From assembly GCF_001580615.1 (NCBI RefSeq), contig NZ_LHZC01000033.1:1-52473 (forward strand): a stretch of 52,473 nt of DNA, written 5' to 3'. Made by a program: the position numbers and the translations under genes. This stretch comes from Acetobacter malorum. GTDB taxonomy: Bacteria; Pseudomonadota; Alphaproteobacteria; Acetobacterales; Acetobacteraceae. The notes below the pieces were generated by a model. The model had not been told where the DNA came from. It saw only the letters and a list, made by a program, of their open reading frames with translations, and did no database searches. Shown piece by piece: positions 25,799 through 34,147 of this stretch; the first letter of the stretch is position 1, and each line of letters opens with the position of its first letter.

Positions 25799-27130
25799 AT
25801 GCCCTCTTCCTCCCGCACTGCCGCTCTGAGAGGGCGTTTTGTGACCTTTACAGGCAATCCGTTCACCATGCCGCCGGAAGACGCGCTGCACGTGGAAGAA
25901 GACGGGCTGATCCTGATTGAAAACGGGAAAATCTCGCACTGCGGCGCGTATGATGCTCTGCGTGCGAAGGTGCCGGAGGGCGTAACCGTCACGCATTACC
26001 CGGACAGCCTGATCAGTGCGGGGTTTATTGATACGCATGTCCATTATCCGCAGCTTCCCGTCATTGCCTCCTGGGGGGAGCAATTACTGGAATGGCTGCA
26101 ACAGTATGTGTTCCCGACCGAGGCAAAGTTCTCCAGCCCCGAATTCGCACAAGCCATTGCCCGCGCCTTTTTGCAGGAACTGCTGCGCAACGGCACCACG
26201 ACCGCCGCGGTTTACTGCACCGTGCACCCTGAATCCGTCACAGCCTTCTTTCAGGAATCAGAAAAGCTCGGCACCCGGATGATTGCGGGTAAGGTTCTAA
26301 TGGACCGCAATGCCCCGGACAATTTACGTGACACCGCTCAGCAGGGTTTTGATGAGTCTCAGAAGCTGATTGAGACATGGCATAATAAGGGGCGGCAGCT
26401 CTACGCCATTACCCCGCGCTTTGCGATTACCAGTACCCCGGAACAGCTGGAATGTGCAGGCGCTCTCTTCCACAGCCGCGATGATCTGTTCATGCAGACG
26501 CATCTTGCGGAAAACGAAGATGAGATCGCCTTCGTCAAAACCCTCTTCCCGGAACGTTCCTCCTATCTGGATGTGTATGACAAAGCCGGACTGGTCGGGC
26601 CGCGCGCCATTTTCGGCCATGCCATTCACATGCATGAACACGATTTTCAGCAGTGCCATGACACACACTGCACGCTGGCCCACTGCCCAACGTCCAACCT
26701 GTTTCTGGGCAGCGGCGCGTTTCGGTTATTTGATGCTGTCGACCCGCGTCGTCCGGTCAATGTGGGTCTGGGCACGGATATTGGGGCGGGCACCAGCTTT
26801 TCTCTGCTCAGCACCATGGGAGAAGCCTATAAGGTCTCTCTAATGGCCGGAAAACAGCGGCTGCATGCCATTCAGGCCTTCTGGCTGGCCACGGCGGGAG
26901 CCGCACAGGCCCTGCATCTGGATGACAAAATCGGCACCATCGCCCCCGGCATGGAAGCCGATCTGTGCGTGCTGGACCCGGCTGCAACGTCTCTTCTTGC
27001 CCTGCGCACCAAAGAGTGCGCCAGCATGGCCGACCTCCTCTTCGTGCTGATGACGCTGGGAGATGACCGCAGCGTTAAAGCCACGTGGGTCGATGGCCGG
27101 CCGGTTTATGTTCGGCCCGAAGCCGTCTGA
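25799..27130 (+). CDS. guaD: Guanine deaminase
   Basis: Cytosolic zinc amidohydrolase converting guanine to xanthine and ammonia, feeding xanthine dehydrogenase. It is 443 residues from ATG 25799, which has GAGG five bases upstream; an in-frame TTG at 25787 is less likely. Metal ligands are in DTHVHYPQ, the TH of FMQTHLAENEDE, FGHAIHMHEHD and the Asp of GLGTDIGAGTSFS. LAHCPTSNLFLGSG is the guanine-deaminase-type segment. It follows the LysR gene closely and ends at a bidirectional terminator facing hpxW. Confidence 0.95.
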   Translation: MPSSSRTAALRGRFVTFTGNPFTMPPEDALHVEEDGLILIENGKISHCGAYDALRAKVPEGVTVTHYPDSLISAGFIDTHVHYPQLPVIASWGEQLLEWLQQYVFPTEAKFSSPEFAQAIARAFLQELLRNGTTTAAVYCTVHPESVTAFFQESEKLGTRMIAGKVLMDRNAPDNLRDTAQQGFDESQKLIETWHNKGRQLYAITPRFAITSTPEQLECAGALFHSRDDLFMQTHLAENEDEIAFVKTLFPERSSYLDVYDKAGLVGPRAIFGHAIHMHEHDFQQCHDTHCTLAHCPTSNLFLGSGAFRLFDAVDPRRPVNVGLGTDIGAGTSFSLLSTMGEAYKVSLMAGKQRLHAIQAFWLATAGAAQALHLDDKIGTIAPGMEADLCVLDPAATSLLALRTKECASMADLLFVLMTLGDDRSVKATWVDGRPVYVRPEAV

Positions 27131-27138
27131 AACGGAAC

Positions 27139-27175
27139 AAAAAAAGCCGGTCTGGTTTCCCTGACAGGCTTTTTT
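27139..27175. terminator. Terminator after guaD, bidirectional
   Basis: AAAAAAGCCGGTC pairs with GACAGGCTTTTTT with one mismatch around an eight- to nine-base loop. The flanking A and T runs allow it to act for guaD on the plus strand and for readthrough from hpxW on the minus strand. Confidence 0.75.
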
Positions 27176-27218
27176 ACGTCTAACGGTCCGGGCTGCTTAA
27201 AACCACTATCTCAGCCTC

Positions 27219-27249
27219 AAAAAACGCGGCGCCAGTCACAACATGCCGC
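27219..27249 (-). terminator. Candidate terminator of the hpx operon
   Basis: Read on the minus strand, GCGGC and GCCGC form a short G+C stem directly followed by G and six T residues, five bases after the hpxW stop. The stem is short and the loop is about 14 bases, so strength is uncertain; the hairpin at 27139-27175 is a backup. Confidence 0.4.
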
Positions 27250-27253
27250 CTTT

Positions 27254-28861
27254 TTACCAGGCGGCAACAACACCATCACTACGGGGGTCGGTCGCCCCTT
27301 CCAGTATGCCGTTCTGGTGCCGGACAAGGGCACCGGCATGGCCCATCATTGACGTAAAGGGCGCGACCCGTTCCATCTGATGTCCAGCCGCTGACATCTG
27401 CGCGACGACCTCGGGCGCAAAACGGTCTTCATATTTGAGGGTAACACTCTCATCCCCCCATGTGCGCCCCAGCAACCAGCGCGGGGCCGTGACGGCTTGC
27501 TGCAAGCCCATGCCATACTGCGCATAACGGGTGAACACGGCGGCTTGCGTCTGGGGCTGCCCCTCCCCGCCCATGGTGCCGTAAACCATCACCCGGCCAT
27601 CATGGAACCGGGCTGCGGCAGGATTAAGGGTATGGAACGGCTTCCGACCGGGACGCAGGGCGTTCCACCCCTCCTCCGTCAGTCTGAAGCTGGAGCCGCG
27701 GTTCTGCCACACAATCCCGCTCTGCGGCAGCACCACACCTGAGCCAAATTCAAAATAGGTGCTCTGGATCATGCTGACAGCCACACCATCCGCATCAATC
27801 GCACCCATCCAGACTGTATCACCAGCTTGCGACGGATAGGGCCATGGGGCTGCCTTCTGCGGGTCGATGGCGGCGGCCATCTGGTCCAGCACGGCCGGGT
27901 CGCTCAGCGTATGCTGGGCTTCAACCGTCATATAGCCCGGGTCTCCCACGTGCGTGTCCCGATAGCGAAATGCCTGCTTGGTCGCTTCAACCAGTCCATG
28001 CCAATAGGCAAAGCTTTCCGGTTCCTGCGCCCGTAGCCGGTCATAAAGCGCCAGAATAAGAAGAGATGCGACACCCTGCGTCGGAGGCGCCATATTATAG
28101 AGCGTTGCCCCGGTAATCCCGACAGAAAGAGGCTCACGGATCATGGCAGCATGAGCGGCCAAATCAGCCGCAGAAAGCGGGCTGCCTGCTGCGGCAAGAT
28201 CTGCTGCAACGCTCTGCGCCAGAGCGCCGGTATAAAAACTATCCGGCCCTTCTGCGGCCAGTGTCCGCAATGTCTGCCCCAATGCAGGGTTTTTCAGAAT
28301 ATCGCCATCCCGTAGAGGGCGGCCTTCCGGCTCGAACACCGCCGCATATCCTGACACAGAGCGCAATTCGGCCCCTTTTTGAACGGCCACCTCCGCGCCC
28401 CCTGCAGTCACCGGCACACCGGCTTCCGCGTACCAGATGGCATCACGCAAGAGCCGCTCCAGCGACAACGCCTGTGTCTGCTGCCGGGCGTGGTAGCTTT
28501 GAGAAAGTCGGTGCGCCTCACCCCAGCCGGAAATGGTTCCCGCTACGGTGTTGGCTGCCGCTCCGCCGCGCCATGGCACCATGGTGTGGCCTGCGTTGCG
28601 GTAGAACGCCAGATCAGCTTTGGCCGCCGCCGCTCCGCAGGCATCAATAGTTTCCGTGCGACCATCCGGCCACATAATCAGCCAGAAGGCATCACCCCCG
28701 ATCGACGTCATATGCGGATAGACCACCGCCAGTGCGGCTGCTGTTGCAATCACAGCATCCAGCGCAGTGCCGCCATCCTTCAGCACATCCAGCCCGGCCT
28801 GACTGGCCAAATGATGCGGTGATGTGACCATCCCTCGGGTTGAGCGGGGCGTATGCAGCAT
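27254..28861 (-). CDS. hpxW: HpxW, oxamate amidohydrolase (gamma-glutamyltransferase family)
   Basis: N-terminal-nucleophile hydrolase of the gamma-glutamyltransferase fold, 535 residues. It should self-cleave before Thr349 (GDTVWMGAIDADG), giving the mature alpha/beta pair. No signal peptide is visible, unlike periplasmic GGT, and the clustering with hpxX and hpxY points to HpxW. That enzyme hydrolyses oxamate to oxalate and ammonia at the end of the oxalurate branch of purine breakdown. Last gene of the operon; four bases separate its ATG from the hpxY stop. Its alternative identity, a generic GGT-like acylase, is less likely given the context. Confidence 0.88.
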   Translation of the reverse strand: MLHTPRSTRGMVTSPHHLASQAGLDVLKDGGTALDAVIATAAALAVVYPHMTSIGGDAFWLIMWPDGRTETIDACGAAAAKADLAFYRNAGHTMVPWRGGAAANTVAGTISGWGEAHRLSQSYHARQQTQALSLERLLRDAIWYAEAGVPVTAGGAEVAVQKGAELRSVSGYAAVFEPEGRPLRDGDILKNPALGQTLRTLAAEGPDSFYTGALAQSVAADLAAAGSPLSAADLAAHAAMIREPLSVGITGATLYNMAPPTQGVASLLILALYDRLRAQEPESFAYWHGLVEATKQAFRYRDTHVGDPGYMTVEAQHTLSDPAVLDQMAAAIDPQKAAPWPYPSQAGDTVWMGAIDADGVAVSMIQSTYFEFGSGVVLPQSGIVWQNRGSSFRLTEEGWNALRPGRKPFHTLNPAAARFHDGRVMVYGTMGGEGQPQTQAAVFTRYAQYGMGLQQAVTAPRWLLGRTWGDESVTLKYEDRFAPEVVAQMSAAGHQMERVAPFTSMMGHAGALVRHQNGILEGATDPRSDGVVAAW

Positions 28862-28865
28862 GAGG

Positions 28866-30230
28866 TCAGGCCTGTTCGGTCAGGAGCGTATCAGCACACG
28901 GAAAGCCCAGCAAACCGGCTTTTTCCATCGCCTGCGCAAAAGCCAGAAGTGTTGCTTCCTTCCCCGGTGCGGCGATCAACTGCACACCCAGCGGCAACCC
29001 CGCAGCTTTTCCCGGAGCAGGCGCCAGCGGAGCCGCCACAACAGGCATGCCCGCCAGACTTAACGGCTGCGTAAACAGGCCAAGATTGGCCCGCGCTGAA
29101 ACCTGTTTGCCACCAAGCGTGATAGTCGGCTGGTCCAGCCGGGGTGCCGCACCCGTTGTGGCCGGAGCCACCAGAATATCCACGTCCCGGAAGGCATCAT
29201 GCAGCACATCCCGGAACCATGAGCGTATTCTCTGCGCATGCACAATCGGCATGGCGGGCAGCAACGCGCCAGCCATCAGCCTGTCACGCGTTGCCGGGTC
29301 ATACGCCATAGCCTGCGTCCGCAGGCGACCAAGATGCAGCGCTCCGCCTTCCGCCGCCGTGATGACGAAGGACGCGGCCCGCGCCCGCGCCACCTCTGGC
29401 AGCGTCACCGTGCGCACATCGGCACACGCAGCCAGAAGCCGATCCATCCCAGCCACCAGTTCCGGGGCCAGATCCTGCGCAAACCAACCTTCCAGACGCC
29501 CGATTTTCAAACCGGAGACGTCCTGATCCGTGGCAACGGACTGGCCGCTCAGCGCCTCAAATGCACAGGCGAGATCGGCACTGGTGCTGGTAAACGGCCC
29601 GACCACATCCAGACTGGCGGCAAACGGATAGACCCCCTGCAATGGCAGAAGCCCCTGCGTGGGCCGCAGCCCCCAGACCCCACACAAAGAGGCCGGCACA
29701 CGAATTGAGCCGTTGGTGTCAGACCCTAGTGTGAGCGGCAGCAAGCCCGCTGCGACGGCAGCAGTAGACCCACCGGATGATCCACCCGCCAGACGCGCCG
29801 TGTCATGCGGGTTTTTTGTCGTGCCGTAATGGGCGTTTTCGGTCGCAAACCCGTAGGCGAACTCATCCATATTGAGCGTTGCGACAGGAATAGCACCCGC
29901 CGCACACAGCCGGCGCACCACTTCTGCATCCTGCGTGGCCGGAGGCTGATTTTTCAGAACAACAGACCCGGCTGTTGTAACCAGCCCTTCCAGATCAAAC
30001 AGATCCTTCACGCCAAACGGCACCCCGGCCAGCGGGCCGACCTGTTCACCTCGGGTGAGACGCGCATCAACCTCGGCGGCAGCCTTCAGAGCGCGCTCAT
30101 CCAGCAAGCACGTCACAGCGTTATAGGCGCTATTTCGCTCCCGGATGGTCTGAAGCGTTTGCTGAATAACCTGAGCGGCAGAGACTTCACCCGCCCGGAT
30201 ACGATATGCAATGTCGATTAGGGACGTCAT
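28866..30230 (-). CDS. hpxY: AtzE-family amidohydrolase, HpxY
   Basis: Amidase-signature enzyme, 454 residues. The Ser-cisSer-Lys triad is readable: Lys75 in FGVKDLFD, the cis-Ser in AGGSSGGS (151/152) and nucleophile Ser175 in DTNGSIRVPA. It is of the AtzE type, which in cyanuric acid degradation works as a complex with the small protein AtzG on carboxybiuret. Here the AtzG-like partner hpxX is directly upstream, its TGA sharing one base with this ATG. In the purine context the substrate is probably an oxalurate-type carbamoyl compound, which is an inference. Distinguished from GatA by the hpxX/hpxW neighbours and the absence of gatB and gatC. Confidence 0.87.
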   Translation of the reverse strand: MTSLIDIAYRIRAGEVSAAQVIQQTLQTIRERNSAYNAVTCLLDERALKAAAEVDARLTRGEQVGPLAGVPFGVKDLFDLEGLVTTAGSVVLKNQPPATQDAEVVRRLCAAGAIPVATLNMDEFAYGFATENAHYGTTKNPHDTARLAGGSSGGSTAAVAAGLLPLTLGSDTNGSIRVPASLCGVWGLRPTQGLLPLQGVYPFAASLDVVGPFTSTSADLACAFEALSGQSVATDQDVSGLKIGRLEGWFAQDLAPELVAGMDRLLAACADVRTVTLPEVARARAASFVITAAEGGALHLGRLRTQAMAYDPATRDRLMAGALLPAMPIVHAQRIRSWFRDVLHDAFRDVDILVAPATTGAAPRLDQPTITLGGKQVSARANLGLFTQPLSLAGMPVVAAPLAPAPGKAAGLPLGVQLIAAPGKEATLLAFAQAMEKAGLLGFPCADTLLTEQA

Positions 30231-30415
30231 CAGGGGCGATACTCATAAGCAGGCGGACAGGTATCAGGCAGGGTCATGCCGCAAATCAGATCGACATAGC
30301 CCTGCAAGAGCTGTGTGTTGGCTACAACGCCCGGCAGGCAGGCTTCCGGAATTGTCAGATCAAGACAGGCAGCCGTCGCCTCCAGTCTGGCGCTTGTGTT
30401 GTCATTCTCGCTCAT
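30230..30415 (-). CDS. hpxX: HpxX / AtzG-like small subunit
   Basis: 61-residue protein of the DUF4089/AtzG type. It has a helical pattern, starts MSENDNTSARLEATAACLDL and ends with a Pro/Tyr-rich tail. AtzG-type proteins are GatC-like partners that wrap around and stabilise the AtzE-type amidase, so this is probably a structural subunit of HpxY rather than an enzyme. Position between the aminotransferase gene (34 bp upstream) and hpxY (one-base overlap) supports the call. Easily missed because of its size. Confidence 0.82.
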   Translation of the reverse strand: MSENDNTSARLEATAACLDLTIPEACLPGVVANTQLLQGYVDLICGMTLPDTCPPAYEYRP

Positions 30416-30449
30416 GTCGCCCTCCTGTCAGTCTGTTTCGATAGTGATA

Positions 30450-31682
30450 TCAGTTCTGGCACGTTGCAAGAGCGGCATCCACACCTGCGCCACGTTTAAC
30501 GGCATAGCCTTCCGCGGCCAGACAGGTTTCCAAAGCGCCCAGTGTCAGCAAGACATTGTGCTTTTTGGCATTGTAGCCCATGGCCCCAATGCGCCAGATC
30601 TTGCCCGCCAGCGGGCCAAATGCTGTACCAATTTCAATACCGAAATCATCACGCATGCGCTGGCGCACGCGCTCGCCTTCCACACCCTCCGGGATCCACA
30701 CCCCGGTTACGTTGGTCATGCGATAGGCATCATTCCCGAACACTTTCAGCCCCATGGCCCGCAGACCGGCCACCATGGCGGCACCCGCAGCCTTATGGCG
30801 GGCAAAGCGCGCGTCCAGCCCTTCTTCCAGCATTACACGGGCCGCTTCCCGCGCGCCGTAGAGCATGGTGGTGGCTTCCGTGTGATGGTTCAGCCGTTTT
30901 TCCGACCAGTAATCCATCACCAGGGCCAGATCGAAATAGTTGGAGGGAATGCGCGCGCGGCTGCCGTTTGCCATATCCCCGCTCCGAATTCCGGCTTCCA
31001 CATGCCTGCGCGCCATGATGTGCTCCGCCGCGCGGTCAGAAATGGTGATGGGTGCAGAACCCGGAGGCCCACCCATACATTTCTGCAGACCGCCGGAGAC
31101 TACGTCCACGCCCCACGCATCGACCGCAACAGGCATACCGCCCAGCGTTGCCGTGGCATCGACGTAGGACAGCACATCATACTTACGGCACAGTGCGCCG
31201 ACACCCTCAAGCGGCTGCGCCATGGTGGTGGAGGTATCACCGTGGATACACGCAAAGACCTGCGGGCGATGCGCGATTAACGCCTCTTCAATCTGCTCCA
31301 GTGTCGCTACTTCGCCCCAGGGCAGATCAATCGTGCAGATTTCCGCACCAATCCGCTCGGCAATTTCCGACAGAAGCAGACCAAAGCGTCCGGCCCGCAC
31401 AATCAGAATTTTGCTGCCCGGTTCCACCAGAGAGACCAGAGCGGCCTCAATCCCCGCACGCGCCGTGCCGTCCACCAGAAAGGTCCAGCGGTTCTGCGTC
31501 ATGAAAACCTGACGATACAGCGCCATGGTTTCATTCATGTAGGTGGTCATTTCCGGGTCAAACTGGCCCAGCATGTCCGCCGCCATGGCCCGCAGTACGC
31601 GCGGATGCACATTAACCGGTCCCGGTCCCATCAAAAGCCGCTGCGGCGGGTCAATCTGACCAAAAAAATCGTTTGCCATCAC
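30450..31682 (-). CDS. pucG: (S)-ureidoglycine-glyoxylate aminotransferase
   Basis: PLP enzyme of the serine-glyoxylate/alanine-glyoxylate aminotransferase family, 410 residues. The N-terminus LMGPGPVNVHPRVLRAM is typical of the family, and the PLP lysine is in SGGLQKCMGGPPG. In bacterial purine clusters this family (PucG, HpxJ) transfers the amino group of ureidoglycine to glyoxylate, giving oxalurate and glycine. The gene lies between allantoate amidohydrolase and hpxXYW, which fits that substrate better than serine. It begins 21 bases after the stop of the amidohydrolase gene. Related aminotransferases with other substrates cannot be excluded from sequence alone. Confidence 0.88.
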   Translation of the reverse strand: MMANDFFGQIDPPQRLLMGPGPVNVHPRVLRAMAADMLGQFDPEMTTYMNETMALYRQVFMTQNRWTFLVDGTARAGIEAALVSLVEPGSKILIVRAGRFGLLLSEIAERIGAEICTIDLPWGEVATLEQIEEALIAHRPQVFACIHGDTSTTMAQPLEGVGALCRKYDVLSYVDATATLGGMPVAVDAWGVDVVSGGLQKCMGGPPGSAPITISDRAAEHIMARRHVEAGIRSGDMANGSRARIPSNYFDLALVMDYWSEKRLNHHTEATTMLYGAREAARVMLEEGLDARFARHKAAGAAMVAGLRAMGLKVFGNDAYRMTNVTGVWIPEGVEGERVRQRMRDDFGIEIGTAFGPLAGKIWRIGAMGYNAKKHNVLLTLGALETCLAAEGYAVKRGAGVDAALATCQN

Positions 31683-31703
31683 ACAGGCCTTTCCTTGGTT
31701 ACG

Positions 31704-32990
31704 TTACGGACGACGTCCGGCAAAATCTTCAATAAAACGGGTCATGACCTGAAAGGCCTGCTCCACATCCGACGGGTCCACAGCCTCTGCCGGGTTGTGG
31801 CTAATCCCGCCTTCACAGCGGATAAACAGCATGCAGACAGGGGCAAGTGCTGCGAGGATCATGGCATCATGCCCTGCCCCGCTGACCATTCTGCGCGGCA
31901 CAGTGCCCGTTACTGCCTGCGCGGCTTCACTCAGCATATCGGTCAGCGCGGCATCGCACGGCGTTGCAGGCAGATCTTGCTGCAAGCTGATCTCCAGCGT
32001 CACCTTGCGCCGGGCTGCCAGAGCCTCCAGCGCTGTGCGGATTTCTACCGTGGCGGCATTGCGCACTGCGGCATCCCCTGCCCGCACATCAATGCTGAAA
32101 ACCACTTCCCCCGGCACGACATTTGGCACACCCGGCACCACAGTCAGCTGGCCAACCGTGGCGACCAGATCAGACGGGCCAGACTGACCGATTTTTTCAA
32201 TTGCCAGAACAGCCTCTGCGGCCGCAGTCAGAGCGTCCTGCCGCAAGCTCATCGGCATGGTTCCGGCGTGACCTGCCACACCCTTCATGCGCACGTGGAA
32301 GCGATATTGCGCTGCAATGGCCGTCACCACGCCAACAGCCCGGTTTTCTGCCTCCAGAACCGGACCCTGCTCAATATGTGCTTCCAGATAGGCAAGGATT
32401 TCGTCCGGCTTGCGGGCCGCCTCCGGCATACGCTCAAGCGCCAGACCGTCTTCGGCCAGAGCATCGTGCAGGGTGATCCCTGCCGGGTCCTGCATGTCGG
32501 CAGGTGCCTCTTTCAATAGCCCAGCCACAGCGCGAGACGTCAGCATGGCGGCAGGAAAGCGTGAGCCTTCCTCATCCCCAAACCCGATGACTTCCAGCGC
32601 AAACGGAAAGCGCCGCCCCTGCGCGGCATAATGCGCGACAAGTTCCACACCCATCAGCACACCCAGCATGCCGTCATAGCGGCCACCATCCCGCACACTA
32701 TCAATGTGGGAGCCGATAAGCAGGGCGGGAGCGTCTGGTGTCAGCCCCTCGTATCGCCCGACGAGATTCCCGGCTGCATCAATGCGGGTTTTCATACCCG
32801 TAGATTGCATCCAGCCAGCAATACAGTCACATGTCGCCCGATAGGACGCGCTCAGATACGGGCGGAAAAGCTGGTCTTTTTCTTCAGAATAGGGTGCCAC
32901 CCCCAGCGCATCACACCGCGCGACGGCACGGTGTCCTCCCGGAGGCAGCGCTGAAAAACTGGCAGTATCCGAACAGTCTGAAGGCATCAT
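31704..32990 (-). CDS. allC: Allantoate amidohydrolase
   Basis: M20-family metallohydrolase that splits allantoate into ureidoglycine, ammonia and CO2, 428 residues. Metal-binding residues appear in GSHIDSVRDGGRYDG and GFGDEEGSRFP; the later AHIEQGPVLE is typical of the allantoate/ureidoglycolate/carbamoylase group. Start: two adjacent ATGs at 32990 and 32987 with AGGAG upstream; the open frame continues 21 codons further but runs through the operator region. The next gene, pucG, consumes ureidoglycine, which supports allantoate rather than N-carbamoyl amino acid as substrate. First structural gene of the allC-pucG-hpxX-hpxY-hpxW operon. Confidence 0.9.
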   Translation of the reverse strand: MMPSDCSDTASFSALPPGGHRAVARCDALGVAPYSEEKDQLFRPYLSASYRATCDCIAGWMQSTGMKTRIDAAGNLVGRYEGLTPDAPALLIGSHIDSVRDGGRYDGMLGVLMGVELVAHYAAQGRRFPFALEVIGFGDEEGSRFPAAMLTSRAVAGLLKEAPADMQDPAGITLHDALAEDGLALERMPEAARKPDEILAYLEAHIEQGPVLEAENRAVGVVTAIAAQYRFHVRMKGVAGHAGTMPMSLRQDALTAAAEAVLAIEKIGQSGPSDLVATVGQLTVVPGVPNVVPGEVVFSIDVRAGDAAVRNAATVEIRTALEALAARRKVTLEISLQQDLPATPCDAALTDMLSEAAQAVTGTVPRRMVSGAGHDAMILAALAPVCMLFIRCEGGISHNPAEAVDPSDVEQAFQVMTRFIEDFAGRRP

Positions 32991-33030
32991 AAAGAGAGGC
33001 TCCTGCCTGCAATGGCACAAATCGTTGCAG

Positions 33031-33054
33031 TTCGCATACAATCTTGCATACAAG
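33031..33054 (-). promoter_or_regulatory. Tandem GntR-type operator upstream of allC
   Basis: Two abutting 12-mers share the core GCATACAA: TTCGCATACAAT (33031-33042) and CTTGCATACAAG (33043-33054). The second is a near-perfect inverted repeat, with arms CTTG and CAAG around a TATG/CATA centre, like operators of FCD-type GntR regulators. It lies 41-64 bp upstream of allC and just after the end of the gntR gene, the likely source of the repressor. Confidence 0.6.
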
Positions 33055-33114
33055 GAAAAGGTCTTGCAACCCCCTTCTGCACGTCAGGCGCCGGAGGCGT
33101 ATTTTGATCAGCGT

Positions 33115-33828
33115 TTAATCAGGCCGACCCAGGGCGGATTTCAGGTTCTGCAGCCGGATGCGCACGTGCCGTTCGTTCAGTGCATTTTCCACATGCCGCA
33201 AATGCGCATCCATCAGGCGCGCCGCTTCCGGCACGTCGCCTGCTTCCAGCGCATCAATAATCTGCTCATGTTCCCCGCTGGATTCACACGCATCGTGAGA
33301 GGACTGATAGAGGGCGGCAATCAGCACGGTGCGTGTTGTCAGATCCTGCAACAAAGCTGCCAGCACCGGGCTGCCCAGCGTTTCCGCCAGACAGACGTGA
33401 AAATGCCCAAGCAGATAGCTGCGTGCGGCTCTGTCATCTTTCTCAATAGCGGCCTGTTCAGCCTGAACATGCTCCCGCAAGGCCTGAATGACGCGGGCGT
33501 CGCCCTTCCCCAGCGTGACCAGCATCCCCACTTCCAGCGCCCGGCGTGCATCCAGTGTATGGCGAGCTTCTTCCTCGGTAGGTTCAATCACAAACCACCC
33601 CCGACGAGAGGACACCTCCACAATGCCGCGGGCCTGCAAGCGCATCATGGCCTCACGCACCAGCGTGCGGGATACCCCGAAAATTTCCGCCAGATCCTTT
33701 TCCCCCAGTCGCTCGCCCGGTGCGATCTGGCCAGAGAGCGCGGCATAAACAATGCGGTCCTCAATCCGGCTGGAGGACGAACCCTCATCAGGAATGGCGC
33801 TCAGGGTCATGCGGTTGGTGTCCGTCAT
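33115..33828 (-). CDS. GntR-family (FCD) regulator of the hpx/allantoate operon
   Basis: 237-residue regulator with an N-terminal winged helix (RIEDRIVYAALSGQIAPGER, then LAEIFGVSRTLVREAMMRL) and an all-helical FCD effector domain; the histidines around GHFHVCLAE and DAHLRHVENAL are candidate metal/effector ligands. It directly precedes the allC operon in the same direction, and a tandem operator-like repeat separates them. By analogy with HpxS-like and AllR-like control it probably represses the allantoate operon until a pathway intermediate binds. I use the ATG at 33828; a GTG at 33876 would add 16 residues. Confidence 0.88.
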   Translation of the reverse strand: MTDTNRMTLSAIPDEGSSSSRIEDRIVYAALSGQIAPGERLGEKDLAEIFGVSRTLVREAMMRLQARGIVEVSSRRGWFVIEPTEEEARHTLDARRALEVGMLVTLGKGDARVIQALREHVQAEQAAIEKDDRAARSYLLGHFHVCLAETLGSPVLAALLQDLTTRTVLIAALYQSSHDACESSGEHEQIIDALEAGDVPEAARLMDAHLRHVENALNERHVRIRLQNLKSALGRPD

Positions 33829-34147
33829 AGTCGTTAAGAGATCGTTCTGACTTACTAGAATTCTGCCCTTATACACAGCTCTAACGTCTTTAAAGCCTCA
33901 TTCCGGCCAGACTCTGATGCTTGATAGCCCTTACTCTCGTTTGTCTGCCTTTTCCGGAGCTTCTTTTCAAAAGCGCATATTCGATAAAAAAAAGAAAACA
34001 ATTACTGTCAGGACATTTTTTATCCGCCCAGACACGCGGAAACACCCTTTCCGCTCTGGACATCCCACCGGACACACGCTTTCCTCCTGACAGAAAGCGT
34101 ATTGGCAGACCGTTGATACCCAAGGTTCTACAAGGATTTTTGAAGCG

